NCBI GenBank assembly: GCA_964410215.1
Contig: CAYPHA010000085.1
Location: 1-18,214 of the forward strand
Direction: 5' to 3'
Source of the DNA: CAYPHA01 sp964410215
Lineage (GTDB): Bacteria > Calditrichota > Calditrichia > Calditrichales > CAYPHA01
Length of the DNA: 18,214 bases
Shown: piece by piece, positions 6,643 to 13,653 of the stretch
Position numbering within the stretch: the first letter of the stretch is position 1
How the letters are laid out: every line of letters starts with the position of its first letter
Translations under genes and position numbers: made by a program
The notes under the pieces: model-generated
Told to the model about the DNA's origin: nothing
The model's input: the letters and a program-made list of their open reading frames with translations, nothing else
Database searches by the model: none

Positions 6643-7482
6643 TTACTCGTTCACTGTAAGAAATATGCTGTCTGTATTACTATGGAAAGCACTGAATATA
6701 CCGAGACCATTCTGAATATTTGTCAGGGGTTCATTCAACGTGCGTGAATCCTGTTCCTGCGAATCAAAAAGATCAGCGTATTCCTGGTTAACCTGATATA
6801 CTTTAATGAGATGGCTACCATAGTATTCAAATTGCATCGGACTAATCCGGAATTCATCCATACGGGTTGGTCGGAAAACCATTCTCCTGCGCATATTGCC
6901 GCCTCTCAAAAAGCCATCCTCATCACTGATAGACTGAGGATTATTCTCGATATTTTCAACCGTGACAAAGTACAGCGCCTCATCATAATTATTCCAATTT
7001 ACGCTTACAATCAGATCATTCATATCGATTTCGCCAAGAAAAATATCCTCCACATCGGGTATATATGTTGACGTCCGCGAAATGGTAACACCTTCCGGTG
7101 CTTCCGGGACAATCGTCTGAGCTTGGAGCAGCTGCCCCTCATGTTCCACCTGGAGCGTGAATAGCTCACCCGCACGTACGACGAGGTCATCACCGGGGTA
7201 ATGATAATATCCGCTGTCCCCCGGTGAAGCGTCAAGAGCAAAATGCATTTCCTCTTTTATCAAGCGGATATCCGCGTCGTTTACCGGCTCCGGCTCGGTA
7301 TCCGTTTCCACATCGAGGGGCAATGTGCGGGTCAGACGAATATCATTAACCGGTTCATGAGCATACAGATAAGCCTGGACAACGATCATTTCCTGAGACA
7401 TCACCAGATCTGAATCGTCGCTGCATCCCTGCAGAATGCCAACTATGACGATGGCTGCTGTTGCGTATATAAAATGCTTCAT
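6643..7482 (-). CDS. DUF4249-type lipoprotein, partner of TonB-dependent receptor
   Basis: A 279-residue lipoprotein. Residues 1-19 form a lipoprotein signal peptide with lipobox LQGC (Cys20). The following SDDSD is acidic in the manner of the Bacteroidota signal for moving lipoproteins to the cell surface. The body, with the early VVQAYLY stretch, a LRAG/LQVEHEG region and a VPEAPEGV segment, is beta-rich and matches DUF4249. Genes of this family usually lie just after a TonB-dependent receptor gene, as here, and are thought to be accessory surface lipoproteins, perhaps substrate capture. The biochemical role is unproven. A perfect AGGAGG site overlaps the stop codon of the receptor gene, and the ATG is 11 bases beyond that stop, so translation is probably coupled. 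Confidence 0.82.
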   Translation of the reverse strand: MKHFIYATAAIVIVGILQGCSDDSDLVMSQEMIVVQAYLYAHEPVNDIRLTRTLPLDVETDTEPEPVNDADIRLIKEEMHFALDASPGDSGYYHYPGDDLVVRAGELFTLQVEHEGQLLQAQTIVPEAPEGVTISRTSTYIPDVEDIFLGEIDMNDLIVSVNWNNYDEALYFVTVENIENNPQSISDEDGFLRGGNMRRRMVFRPTRMDEFRISPMQFEYYGSHLIKVYQVNQEYADLFDSQEQDSRTLNEPLTNIQNGLGIFSAFHSNTDSIFLTVNE

Positions 7483-7493
7483 TTTTATTCCTC

Positions 7494-9944
7494 CTACAGT
7501 TTTAGTTTCAGAAAAACCGTCGGCGTAAACCCCAGCATGGTCACATCTGATACAAGAATAGGAGACACCTCCAGGTCATATTTTCGATACCAGACATTTT
7601 TATGATTATAGAGGTTAAAAATGGATAAACCGGCTTCCGTTTTCCACCGGGAAACAGCCGGATCATTGAGCCGGTAGGAGATACTAACATCCATGCGATG
7701 GTAATCCGGCAATTGCTGACCGTTTTTCTCACCCACATGAATATAGCTTAATGAATTGTCGCCCAGAAGGTCCAGCTCGTATTGTCCTACTGGTGCCGTA
7801 TAGGGCTGACCGGATCCGAAGATAAATGTGGTCGAAAAGTTCCATCGTTTCCAGCTGTACGTTCCAACACATTTTAATTCATGTGTACGGTTATGACTGG
7901 CCAGAAAGGATGCGCCGTTATTAAGATTCGGAAAGGAATATTCGATGTTACCCAGGGTGTAACCAATCCAGCCATTAAAGGCACCATTCTTCTTCTGGAC
8001 AAGGAATTCAATTCCTTTAGCTATTCCGTCACCTACAAAAAAGACACCCCCAAAATCTGCACCGGTTCTGAACCTTCTGGAAAATTCAAGCAGGTCTGTC
8101 ATGTCTTTATAATATGATTCCACCTCTATCAGATAAACGGGTGTCTCATAGGCTATTCCAAGAGAATAGTGGGTTGCCGATTCCGGTTTCAGGTTATCAT
8201 CGGCAACCAGCCAGAAATCCCGGCTGCCTTCGAGTACATCTTCATTAACGATACGATGAATAAATTGGTTGTAATAACCGGTGGACGCTCTCAGGGACAA
8301 CACGTTAAAGAAAGCATATTTTGCTGACAGCCGTGGTTCCAGATAAAAATATCCTGTTTGGGAATAATGAGTTCCGCGAACACCGAGGGTAATATCCAGT
8401 GGTTGGGATATCTGCCATTTGTCCTGCAGGTAGAGGGCAAACTGACTGGATGCATTCTGATAATCAAGAATATTCAGAGTATCATTAAAACTGGCTACAT
8501 AGTCGGTATTTGTATTGGTTAACATTAATCCGAATCCGAGGCGATGGGAAGATCCAAGGTACCACTCGTTATCTATTCGTGCTGTCAGATCATGAATTTC
8601 GTTGTCTTCCTTCTGATTAAAATTGCGTGCTCCACGAAAAATGCTTGATGAATCATTATTAAATGTAAAATCCAGACCGGTTTCATGATCACTATAGTAA
8701 CGGGATGCAGCCACCAGTATGTTTGAAGTGAATGTATCGTGCCATCTTCGGGACCACTTCAAACTGGCAGCTATATTTCCCCAGTCCGTTATTTCATCCC
8801 GGCCACGGGTACCCGAAGCTTCTGTTGCAACAGAGTCCAATCCTCTGAAATTCAAACCACCCAGTTCCTCGGAGTCATTCATCTTATCCCGACCGTTGTA
8901 TAGACTGAGTGATACATGATCTTTTCTGGAAGGTGAGTAGGATAATTTACTGTTTATATCATAAAAATAGAATTCCGGACGAATTTCTTCCTGTTGAAAG
9001 CCACCTCTGAAGCCGCCCCCTCCGACGATTCGGGTCGCTTCTTCATCCGTGATAAAATCAAAGAGGCTGTTATACGTCCCGCTCTGGATGATGTCGGTAT
9101 AGGAACGCCGGGCTGATACAATCCATGCGCCTTTCCCATTAAAAAGCGGAATTTCCAGCAATCCGTTTACAGACAGGAGATTTATGCCCATGCCCAGACT
9201 TATACCGTTTAGATTTCCGTTTTTACCGGTAAGTTCAACAACGCTGGAAAGCCTTCCACCATATTTTGCCGGAAATCCGCTTTTATATACCTGGACATCT
9301 TTGATAGCATCAGAATTAAACGCACTGAACATGCCAAAAAAATGATCGACATGATACACCGTCATACCATCCAGAATGACCAGATTCTGATCGGGAGTCC
9401 CGCCACGTACATACAATCCGGCGGAGCCATCACTTGCACCGCTGATGCCAGGCAGCAGTTGAAGTGTCCTGAAGATATCCACCTCCCCCATACTGGGAAG
9501 GCTTGAAATCTGGTGCGGTGAAAAAGTGACCTTACCCACTTCATCCGATTTTTGCCATATCTGATAATCCTCAGCTGTAACTGTAATCGCCTCTGTTTGA
9601 AGAACGGCCTGATTCAGTTCAATAATCAATGGCTTTACCAGGTCCTTACCCTGCAAGGGAATAATCCGGCTTTTATAACCTATATAAAAAACCTCCAGCG
9701 TATCGGCACCTTCAGGCGGATTAATCAGGATAAAATAGCCTTCTGCATCGGTACTGGTACCCACCGGATAACCCTTAACGGTGACATTCGCATAAGGCAG
9801 CGTTTCACCACTGCGCCGATCCAGAATATACCCTTTGATATCAACCGCATACATTGTGCTGATTATGGACAGCTGGAGTAATAGGATAAGGGGCAGTATT
9901 GTAAAACGGATCAGTGGTTTATCCCTGCAAGAACATTTTCCCAT
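7494..9944 (-). CDS. TonB-dependent outer-membrane receptor
   Basis: An 816-residue outer-membrane receptor. A signal peptide (about 1-33) is followed by a carboxypeptidase-regulatory-like beta-sandwich domain (about 35-112: IKGYILDRRSGETLPYANV and GTSTDAEGYF). The plug domain comes next (about 120-240), containing GLYVRGGTPDQNLVILDG and the GRLSSVVEL end that precedes the barrel. The remaining ~575 residues form the beta-barrel and end in VFLKLKL. It should take up a large or scarce substrate using TonB-ExbBD energy; the substrate is not evident. There is no secretin/TonB short N-terminal (STN) signalling domain, so it is not a FecA-style signalling receptor. The start is ATG 9944 after GAGGAGG. 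It is first in a two-gene operon and is preceded by an ECF-like promoter. Confidence 0.93.
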   Translation of the reverse strand: MGKCSCRDKPLIRFTILPLILLLQLSIISTMYAVDIKGYILDRRSGETLPYANVTVKGYPVGTSTDAEGYFILINPPEGADTLEVFYIGYKSRIIPLQGKDLVKPLIIELNQAVLQTEAITVTAEDYQIWQKSDEVGKVTFSPHQISSLPSMGEVDIFRTLQLLPGISGASDGSAGLYVRGGTPDQNLVILDGMTVYHVDHFFGMFSAFNSDAIKDVQVYKSGFPAKYGGRLSSVVELTGKNGNLNGISLGMGINLLSVNGLLEIPLFNGKGAWIVSARRSYTDIIQSGTYNSLFDFITDEEATRIVGGGGFRGGFQQEEIRPEFYFYDINSKLSYSPSRKDHVSLSLYNGRDKMNDSEELGGLNFRGLDSVATEASGTRGRDEITDWGNIAASLKWSRRWHDTFTSNILVAASRYYSDHETGLDFTFNNDSSSIFRGARNFNQKEDNEIHDLTARIDNEWYLGSSHRLGFGLMLTNTNTDYVASFNDTLNILDYQNASSQFALYLQDKWQISQPLDITLGVRGTHYSQTGYFYLEPRLSAKYAFFNVLSLRASTGYYNQFIHRIVNEDVLEGSRDFWLVADDNLKPESATHYSLGIAYETPVYLIEVESYYKDMTDLLEFSRRFRTGADFGGVFFVGDGIAKGIEFLVQKKNGAFNGWIGYTLGNIEYSFPNLNNGASFLASHNRTHELKCVGTYSWKRWNFSTTFIFGSGQPYTAPVGQYELDLLGDNSLSYIHVGEKNGQQLPDYHRMDVSISYRLNDPAVSRWKTEAGLSIFNLYNHKNVWYRKYDLEVSPILVSDVTMLGFTPTVFLKLKL

Positions 9945-9978
9945 CTAGTCAATCCTCCTCATTTGGATTATATGCCCG

Positions 9979-10007
9979 TTAGACAATCGCACTGATGTAT
10001 TTATTCC
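9979..10007 (-). promoter_or_regulatory. ECF-type promoter candidate for the TonB receptor operon
   Basis: On the minus strand GGAAT (10007-10003) is followed after 18 bases by GTCTAA (9984-9979), 34 bases ahead of the receptor ATG. These boxes match the -35 (GGAAC-like) and -10 (GTCTAA) elements used by sigma-E type ECF factors, and they repeat the boxes before the sigma gene at 12596. A TATAAT (9972-9967) downstream could be a separate sigma-70 -10 box, but its -35 region is poor. Confidence 0.5.
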
Positions 10008-10027
10008 AGGAAAAGTTGTAAAATGAC

Positions 10028-10058
10028 AAAACCCCGAATACGATAGTACCGGGGTTTT
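10028..10058. terminator. Bidirectional intrinsic terminator
   Basis: AAAACCCCG (10028-10036) pairs perfectly with CGGGGTTTT (10050-10058) across a 13-base loop. The A and T tails make it usable in both directions. It lies just past the stop of the lipoprotein gene and would end the sigma-factor operon before the receptor operon promoter. Confidence 0.85.
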
Positions 10059-10084
10059 ATGTGTGTGTATTATTCAGCAGAATA

Positions 10085-10942
10085 TTAATTTCCAGGTGCT
10101 TCCGCAATTTGAATGCGTACCCATAATTCTTTTTCTTCGAACATTTCTTTCAACGATGTATTGGAGCCGTCGCGATCACCCATTCCACCCCGCCAGCCCA
10201 TACCACCGCGTCCGCCGGCCATCGGTCCGCCCATGCCCCCTCCGCGCCGGCCTTGCATACCTGCAGGAGCCTGCCTATTACTCATACGCTCTTCGAACTT
10301 TTCTTTCGTTGCTTCGTCAATTCCGCAAATCTCGATGCCGCCTTTGAATGATCGGGCGTCTGTAATATGATCCCGGGAAACCTCAACCTCTAAACAATAA
10401 TTGCCCTGGACAACGCTGGCCGCCGCCCTGGATACTTCTGAATTCGATACGTCCATTTCCGTTTCCATTCCGTTTTCAATCCAGAAAAAAGTGCCTCCCA
10501 GCAGACTGGGCTGCCCGGCCTCCATGGTCTGCCTGATCTTACCCGGTTCCTGCATCAGACGCTCACGGAACCGGTCGCGGGCGATTTCATCGATATAGCG
10601 GATTCCCTTTTTTTTATCAGGATCAAGCCACAGTACCAGGCCCTGCATATCAATACGTCGTGCCAGCCGCCGGTCATTGAAACGCACGATAAATCGTATA
10701 TTTTCGGCGTCATTTCCGATGCCATAGACCATTTTCATATCCTCCTCAAACAGGAGTTCTGAAGCATTCCAGTCATCCGCCATCCCATCAATGGAAATGG
10801 CTTCCGATTGCCACTGACTCTGTATTTTTTTCGATGAACAGTTTGTCAGCATCAGGAGTATGATCACCGGGAACATCAGACGAAAACGTTTCAGTGCATT
10901 ACATGGAAGTCTATGCTGATTTTGATTTCTTAATATTGTCAT
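10085..10942 (-). CDS. Lipoprotein with CBM9-like N-terminal region and Gly/Met/Arg-rich segment
   Basis: A 285-residue predicted lipoprotein. The long signal peptide ends in lipobox LTNC (Cys35). The following ISIDGMADDWNASEL stretch (about 49-63) and the later ENIRFIVRFND segment are typical of the start of carbohydrate-binding-module-9-like or DOMON-like beta-sandwich domains. This likeness is judged by eye only. Near the C terminus, about residues 229-259 are almost entirely Gly, Met and Arg (GGGMGGPMAGG, GGMGWRGGMGD). A last strand (ELWVRIQIA) follows, so the segment looks like a loop inserted before the final strand. It is the last gene of the sigma-factor operon, 19 bases after the Spy-like gene. 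A periplasmic or surface role in the stress response controlled by that operon is inferred; the ligand is unknown. Confidence 0.7.
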   Translation of the reverse strand: MTILRNQNQHRLPCNALKRFRLMFPVIILLMLTNCSSKKIQSQWQSEAISIDGMADDWNASELLFEEDMKMVYGIGNDAENIRFIVRFNDRRLARRIDMQGLVLWLDPDKKKGIRYIDEIARDRFRERLMQEPGKIRQTMEAGQPSLLGGTFFWIENGMETEMDVSNSEVSRAAASVVQGNYCLEVEVSRDHITDARSFKGGIEICGIDEATKEKFEERMSNRQAPAGMQGRRGGGMGGPMAGGRGGMGWRGGMGDRDGSNTSLKEMFEEKELWVRIQIAEAPGN

Positions 10943-10961
10943 TTTGCCTGCCTTGGTTTAA

Positions 10962-11627
10962 TTAATTTTGAAATGGCCTTCTTCCGGGAGGTCCGCCACG
11001 CTCAGGAAAAAATCCCCGTCCCGGACCTCCTCGCCGATTCCTTTTTAATTCACGGTATTCTTTATACTGTTCGGGAGAGAGTATGCGTTCGAGTTCCTGA
11101 TCCAGCTTCTCTAACTGTGGTTTAAAGTCAGACACAGGCGGACGCTTCTCCCCATTAAGCGGATCCGGAAAAAACGCATTATGCTCTTCAAAAACAACCC
11201 TTATTTCCTTCTTTTGCTCATCGGTTAAATTTACAGCCCGGTCAATCCGATTCAACTGCATTTCGACAAAATGTTCATAGAACGTTTGCTGACGTTCCTG
11301 AAAACGTATTTTTTGTTCCTCCGTAAGTATGGATCGAACCTCCGTTCTCAACGAGTCGACCTCATTCAACAAGGCAATCGTTTTTTCATCATTGATAGCA
11401 GCCATTTTAAGCGCGTATTTTTCAAAGATCCTGTCCAGTTCCTGCCGCTGCTCAACATTGGGTTCAACGATATCATAGAGCATCTTTTCAAATCGCTCCT
11501 GCGGACCCATATGCCGGATGTGATGCAGCCGGCGGTTTTGCAGGGCCCCCGATGTCAGAGCACCCATGATAAAACCAATGGCTAAAACGATGAGAACAAC
11601 AGCGATCGATTTCCCCTTGGATTGCAT
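10962..11627 (-). CDS. Membrane-anchored Spy/LTxxQ (heavy-metal-sensor-like) periplasmic protein
   Basis: A 221-residue protein with one N-terminal transmembrane anchor (about 8-30) and a helical periplasmic domain. Three LTxxQ-type motifs are present: LTEEQ (101-105), LTDEQ (134-138) and LSPEQ (183-187). These are the signature of the Spy/CpxP/ZraP/CnrX group of chaperones and metal sensors. A His-rich patch HHIRHM (35-40) follows the anchor. The tail is Gly/Pro/Arg-rich (GGPGRGFFPERGGPPGRR). Start choice: TTG at 11642 is in frame, but ATG 11627 has AAGGGGA eight bases upstream and lies just past the TGA of the preceding gene, so the ATG is preferred. Position directly after a sigma/anti-sigma pair suggests that it senses periplasmic metal or misfolding and tunes the anti-sigma factor, as CnrX does. 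This role is inference. Confidence 0.83.
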   Translation of the reverse strand: MQSKGKSIAVVLIVLAIGFIMGALTSGALQNRRLHHIRHMGPQERFEKMLYDIVEPNVEQRQELDRIFEKYALKMAAINDEKTIALLNEVDSLRTEVRSILTEEQKIRFQERQQTFYEHFVEMQLNRIDRAVNLTDEQKKEIRVVFEEHNAFFPDPLNGEKRPPVSDFKPQLEKLDQELERILSPEQYKEYRELKRNRRGGPGRGFFPERGGPPGRRPFQN

Positions 11628-11628
11628 T

Positions 11629-12051
11629 TCATTCCCCTTCAAATAAATGATTAAAAGAGAGTGTCTCTTCCAATGTCAGTTGAGGTAACCCAAGCACACT
11701 GTCCACTGATAAATCACCCCCGGTAATAATATTGTTGACCATCAGCAGCGCAATCGCAGCCGTACCAACCAACGCAATACGCCGGAATGACCAGAGCAGC
11801 ACGGTCAGAAAATCGTCTTCTTTCTCCCTGAGGCGAAAAAGCACACGATCGGCAAAAAGCGGATCGAATTGCCCACCGGCCGTATCGGTAAGGAGCGATC
11901 TCATTCTCTCTATGCGTTTCGCTTCCTGTTTCAATGCGTTATTTTCCGCAAGGGCTGTTTCAAGCTTTTTTCTGTCACCATTAGATAATGGTTCATCGAA
12001 AGAACGGTATAAGAGCTTTTCCAGTTTAACATCGTAACGTTTTTTGCTCAT
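11629..12051 (-). CDS. Candidate transmembrane anti-sigma factor
   Basis: A 140-residue protein with a charged cytoplasmic-type N-terminal half (about 1-85), a single transmembrane helix (about 91-108, IALVGTAAIALLMV) and a short periplasmic tail of about 30 residues. Its start overlaps the sigma gene stop as ATGA, with AAAGGAAATAAT as ribosome binding site inside the sigma gene. That coupling is characteristic of a sigma/anti-sigma pair. The HxxxCxxC zinc motif of ZAS-type anti-sigma factors is absent, and there is no FecR domain. The N-terminal residues LEKLLYRSFDEPLSNGDRK resemble the first helix of other anti-sigma domains only loosely. Function is therefore mostly inferred from position and topology. 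Confidence 0.75.
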   Translation of the reverse strand: MSKKRYDVKLEKLLYRSFDEPLSNGDRKKLETALAENNALKQEAKRIERMRSLLTDTAGGQFDPLFADRVLFRLREKEDDFLTVLLWSFRRIALVGTAAIALLMVNNIITGGDLSVDSVLGLPQLTLEETLSFNHLFEGE

Positions 12052-12596
12052 ATTATTTCCTTTAAGATTGGTTCTAACAATTTTTTAAGCTTTTTTTGTC
12101 CCCTGGCCAGTCTTGAAAGAACAGTTCCGGTCGGCACCCCGAGGATCTCAGCTGTCTCCTGGGTTGAATAACCATCTATCAGCCTTAACACAATAACCGA
12201 CCGGAACTTTGTTTCCAATTGCTGAATCGCACGGTAGACATGATGTTTTCTGTCCGTTTCTTCGGGATTTGCTCCGTCATCTGCGGCAATATAATCTTCA
12301 GCTGCGTCATTCTTCAAAAAAATCAATGCCTTCCTTTTCCGGCTGCGCAGTTCATTCAGGGACAGGTTGATGGCAATGCGTGTCAGATAGGTACCGACAG
12401 CGGCTTCTGATCGAAAGTTCTGAATATTTCTATAAAAACGGACAAAGGTCTCCTGTCCGATATCATCCGCTTCCGGACACCTTCCCACCATTCCGATAAT
12501 GGTCGACGCAATTCGCTTTTCATAGCGCCGGATCAGTTCCTTAAACGTATCGTCTTTACCCTCTTTCAGTTCCTTTATAATCGCTTCGTCGGTCAA
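12048..12596 (-). CDS. ECF-family RNA polymerase sigma factor
   Basis: A 182-residue extracytoplasmic-function sigma factor. Region 2 (about 20-90) contains EADDIGQETFVRFYRNI, which interacts with core polymerase and the -10 element, and TYLTRIAINLSLNELRSR. After an acidic linker, region 4 (about 125-175) carries the helix-turn-helix YSTQETAEILGVPTGTVLS that reads the -35 box. The start is TTG 12596: an in-frame TAA lies seven codons upstream, no ATG exists before codon 36, and AGAGGA sits seven bases ahead of the TTG. It heads an operon with an anti-sigma factor, a Spy-like protein and a lipoprotein, and its promoter region carries an ECF-type promoter, implying autoregulation. Confidence 0.94.
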   Translation of the reverse strand: MTDEAIIKELKEGKDDTFKELIRRYEKRIASTIIGMVGRCPEADDIGQETFVRFYRNIQNFRSEAAVGTYLTRIAINLSLNELRSRKRKALIFLKNDAAEDYIAADDGANPEETDRKHHVYRAIQQLETKFRSVIVLRLIDGYSTQETAEILGVPTGTVLSRLARGQKKLKKLLEPILKEII

Positions 12597-12622
12597 TCCG
12601 GAATCCTCTGAGCTTTATTATC

Positions 12623-12650
12623 TTAGACACGTCACCGGTTTGTATATTCC
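12623..12650 (-). promoter_or_regulatory. ECF-type promoter candidate for the sigma-factor operon
   Basis: On the minus strand GGAATAT (12650-12644), 15 bases, then GTCTAA (12628-12623). This fits the sigma-E consensus layout GGAACTT-N15-GTCTAA, with mismatches only in the -35 box. The TTG start codon is 26 bases past the -10 box. The same two boxes precede the TonB receptor gene. Confidence 0.6.
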
Positions 12651-12759
12651 ATATTTCAGCACATTTTTTAGAAATGTACCATTTTTTGCATAAAGTTTTA
12701 TGGAATTTCTGCAAAAACCGCATCATATAATTAAAACAAATAATTTGCACTATATCGGC

Positions 12760-12807
12760 GCTCTCCTTTAAGTTTCACAAAACGTGCGAAGGAGAGCATT
12801 GTGAAAC
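12760..12807 (+). promoter_or_regulatory. Interlocking inverted repeats over the rnhA ribosome binding site and start
   Basis: GCTCTCCTT (12760-12768) is the perfect complement of AAGGAGAGC (12789-12797), which contains the rnhA Shine-Dalgarno sequence. GTTTCACAA (12772-12780) is the perfect complement of TTGTGAAAC (12799-12807), which contains the GTG start. The order is A, B, A', B', so the two stems interlock. With a single base between A' and B', both full stems can hardly form at once, so they may be alternative hairpins. Each would hide the translation start. Confidence 0.6.
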
Positions 12808-13253
12808 ATGTTGATATATATACGGATGGCGCCTGTTCAGGAAATCCCGGACCGGGTGGGTATGGCACAATCCTGAAACATGCCGGTAAAGAAAAAGAAT
12901 TATCAGCCGGATATAAAAACACAACCAACAACCGCATGGAATTGCGCGCCGTGATTGCCGGCCTGGAGGCGTTGAAAGAACCATGCACGGGAATGATTTA
13001 CTCTGATTCACAATACATTGTTAATGCCATTAATCAGGGTTGGGCCCGGCGCTGGAAAGCGAACGGCTGGAAGCGTAATAAAAAGGACAAAGCCCAGAAT
13101 CCTGACCTCTGGGACCGCCTGCTCACCCTCCTGGATCAGCATGATTTTAGGTTTACATGGGTACGGGGTCATGCCGGCCACCCGGAAAACGAACGCTGTG
13201 ACCGGCTGGCCGTCGAAGCTTCTCAATTGCCCTTCCTCCTGGATGACAAGTAA
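12801..13253 (+). CDS. rnhA: Ribonuclease HI
   Basis: A 150-residue cytoplasmic RNase HI, which cleaves the RNA strand of RNA-DNA hybrids using two metal ions. All expected residues are present: D9 (YTDGACSGNPG), E47 (NNRMELRA), D69 (YSDSQYIV), H124 (VRGHAGHPENE) and D134 (ERCDRLA). The basic protrusion region (WARRWKANGWKRNKKD, about 81-96) is also present, as in the E. coli type. Length is normal for the family. The start is GTG 12801 with AAGGAGAG at 12789-12796. The gene is divergent from the sigma-factor operon and stands alone; the leader has unusual inverted repeats over the start. A TATAAT at 12726-12731 may be its -10 box, though the -35 region is poor. Confidence 0.96.
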   Translation: MKHVDIYTDGACSGNPGPGGYGTILKHAGKEKELSAGYKNTTNNRMELRAVIAGLEALKEPCTGMIYSDSQYIVNAINQGWARRWKANGWKRNKKDKAQNPDLWDRLLTLLDQHDFRFTWVRGHAGHPENERCDRLAVEASQLPFLLDDK

Positions 13254-13384
13254 CCGGGAAAGCAAAGCGAATAGTTCCCCAAAAAAACAATATCCTCGAT
13301 TTATAATCAGACTGGCAGTTACATCGCTATTGTTTATCAAAGGTTTATATTGATTTTAACTTATATTTTTGTTTTAAACTTATA

Positions 13385-13402
13385 TATTAATTATATTAAT
13401 TA
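13385..13402. repeat. Tandem 9-mer at the toxin start codon
   Basis: TATTAATTA occurs twice back to back (13385-13393 and 13394-13402), ending on the first base of the toxin ATG. Just upstream, TTTTAACTTATAT (13354-13366) and TTTTAAACTTATAT (13372-13385) form an imperfect direct repeat. In toxin-antitoxin operons such repeats often bind the antitoxin, so these are operator candidates, though AT-rich DNA produces similar repeats by chance. TTGATT (13350-13355) with TTTAAA (13373-13378) is one possible promoter. Confidence 0.4.
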
Positions 13403-13653
13403 TGTATTCCATTGAATGGAAAAACAAGGCGTTACGTCAGTTGAAACGGATGGACAAGGATGATCAAAAATCTGTTGTTTTAGCGGTGGGTGAACTCCGG
13501 AAATGGCCGGACTGCCGAAATGTAAGAACATTAAGCAATCGTCCCGGTTACAGATTAAGATGGGGAAAATACCGGATTATTTTTCTTATAGAAAAAACCG
13601 TAAAGATAATATTCATAGAAGAGGTTAAAAAACGAGATGAACGGACCTATTGA
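13402..13653 (+). CDS. RelE/ParE-family toxin
   Basis: An 83-residue small basic protein of the RelE superfamily. The N terminus YSIEWKNKALRQLKRMD has the usual helix after the first strand. The centre has LRKWPDCRNVRTLSNRPGYRLRWGKYRIIF, where Leu-x-x-x-Pro-Gly-Tyr-Arg-Leu-Arg-x-Gly-x-Tyr-Arg is the family core. The C terminus is VKKRDERTY. Active RelE toxins cleave mRNA on the ribosome, while ParE relatives act on gyrase; the sequence does not settle which. The toxin gene precedes and overlaps the antitoxin gene by 17 bases, a HigBA-like order. No Shine-Dalgarno sequence precedes the ATG, and the upstream DNA is very AT-rich. Confidence 0.9.
   Translation: MYSIEWKNKALRQLKRMDKDDQKSVVLAVGELRKWPDCRNVRTLSNRPGYRLRWGKYRIIFLIEKTVKIIFIEEVKKRDERTY

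Noticed and set aside
12556..12750. Minus-strand ORF of 64 codons overlapping the sigma gene start
   Set aside because: It runs through the ECF promoter boxes and ends inside the sigma gene in another frame, so it is chance.
12760..12807. A full H-type pseudoknot with both 9-bp stems formed
   Set aside because: Only one base separates A' from B', too short to span a 9-bp stem. Partial or alternative pairing is more plausible than the complete pseudoknot.
13256..13279. GGGAA/TTCCC hairpin after rnhA
   Set aside because: The stem is only 5 bp, and an A run follows on the plus strand where a terminator for rnhA would need Ts.
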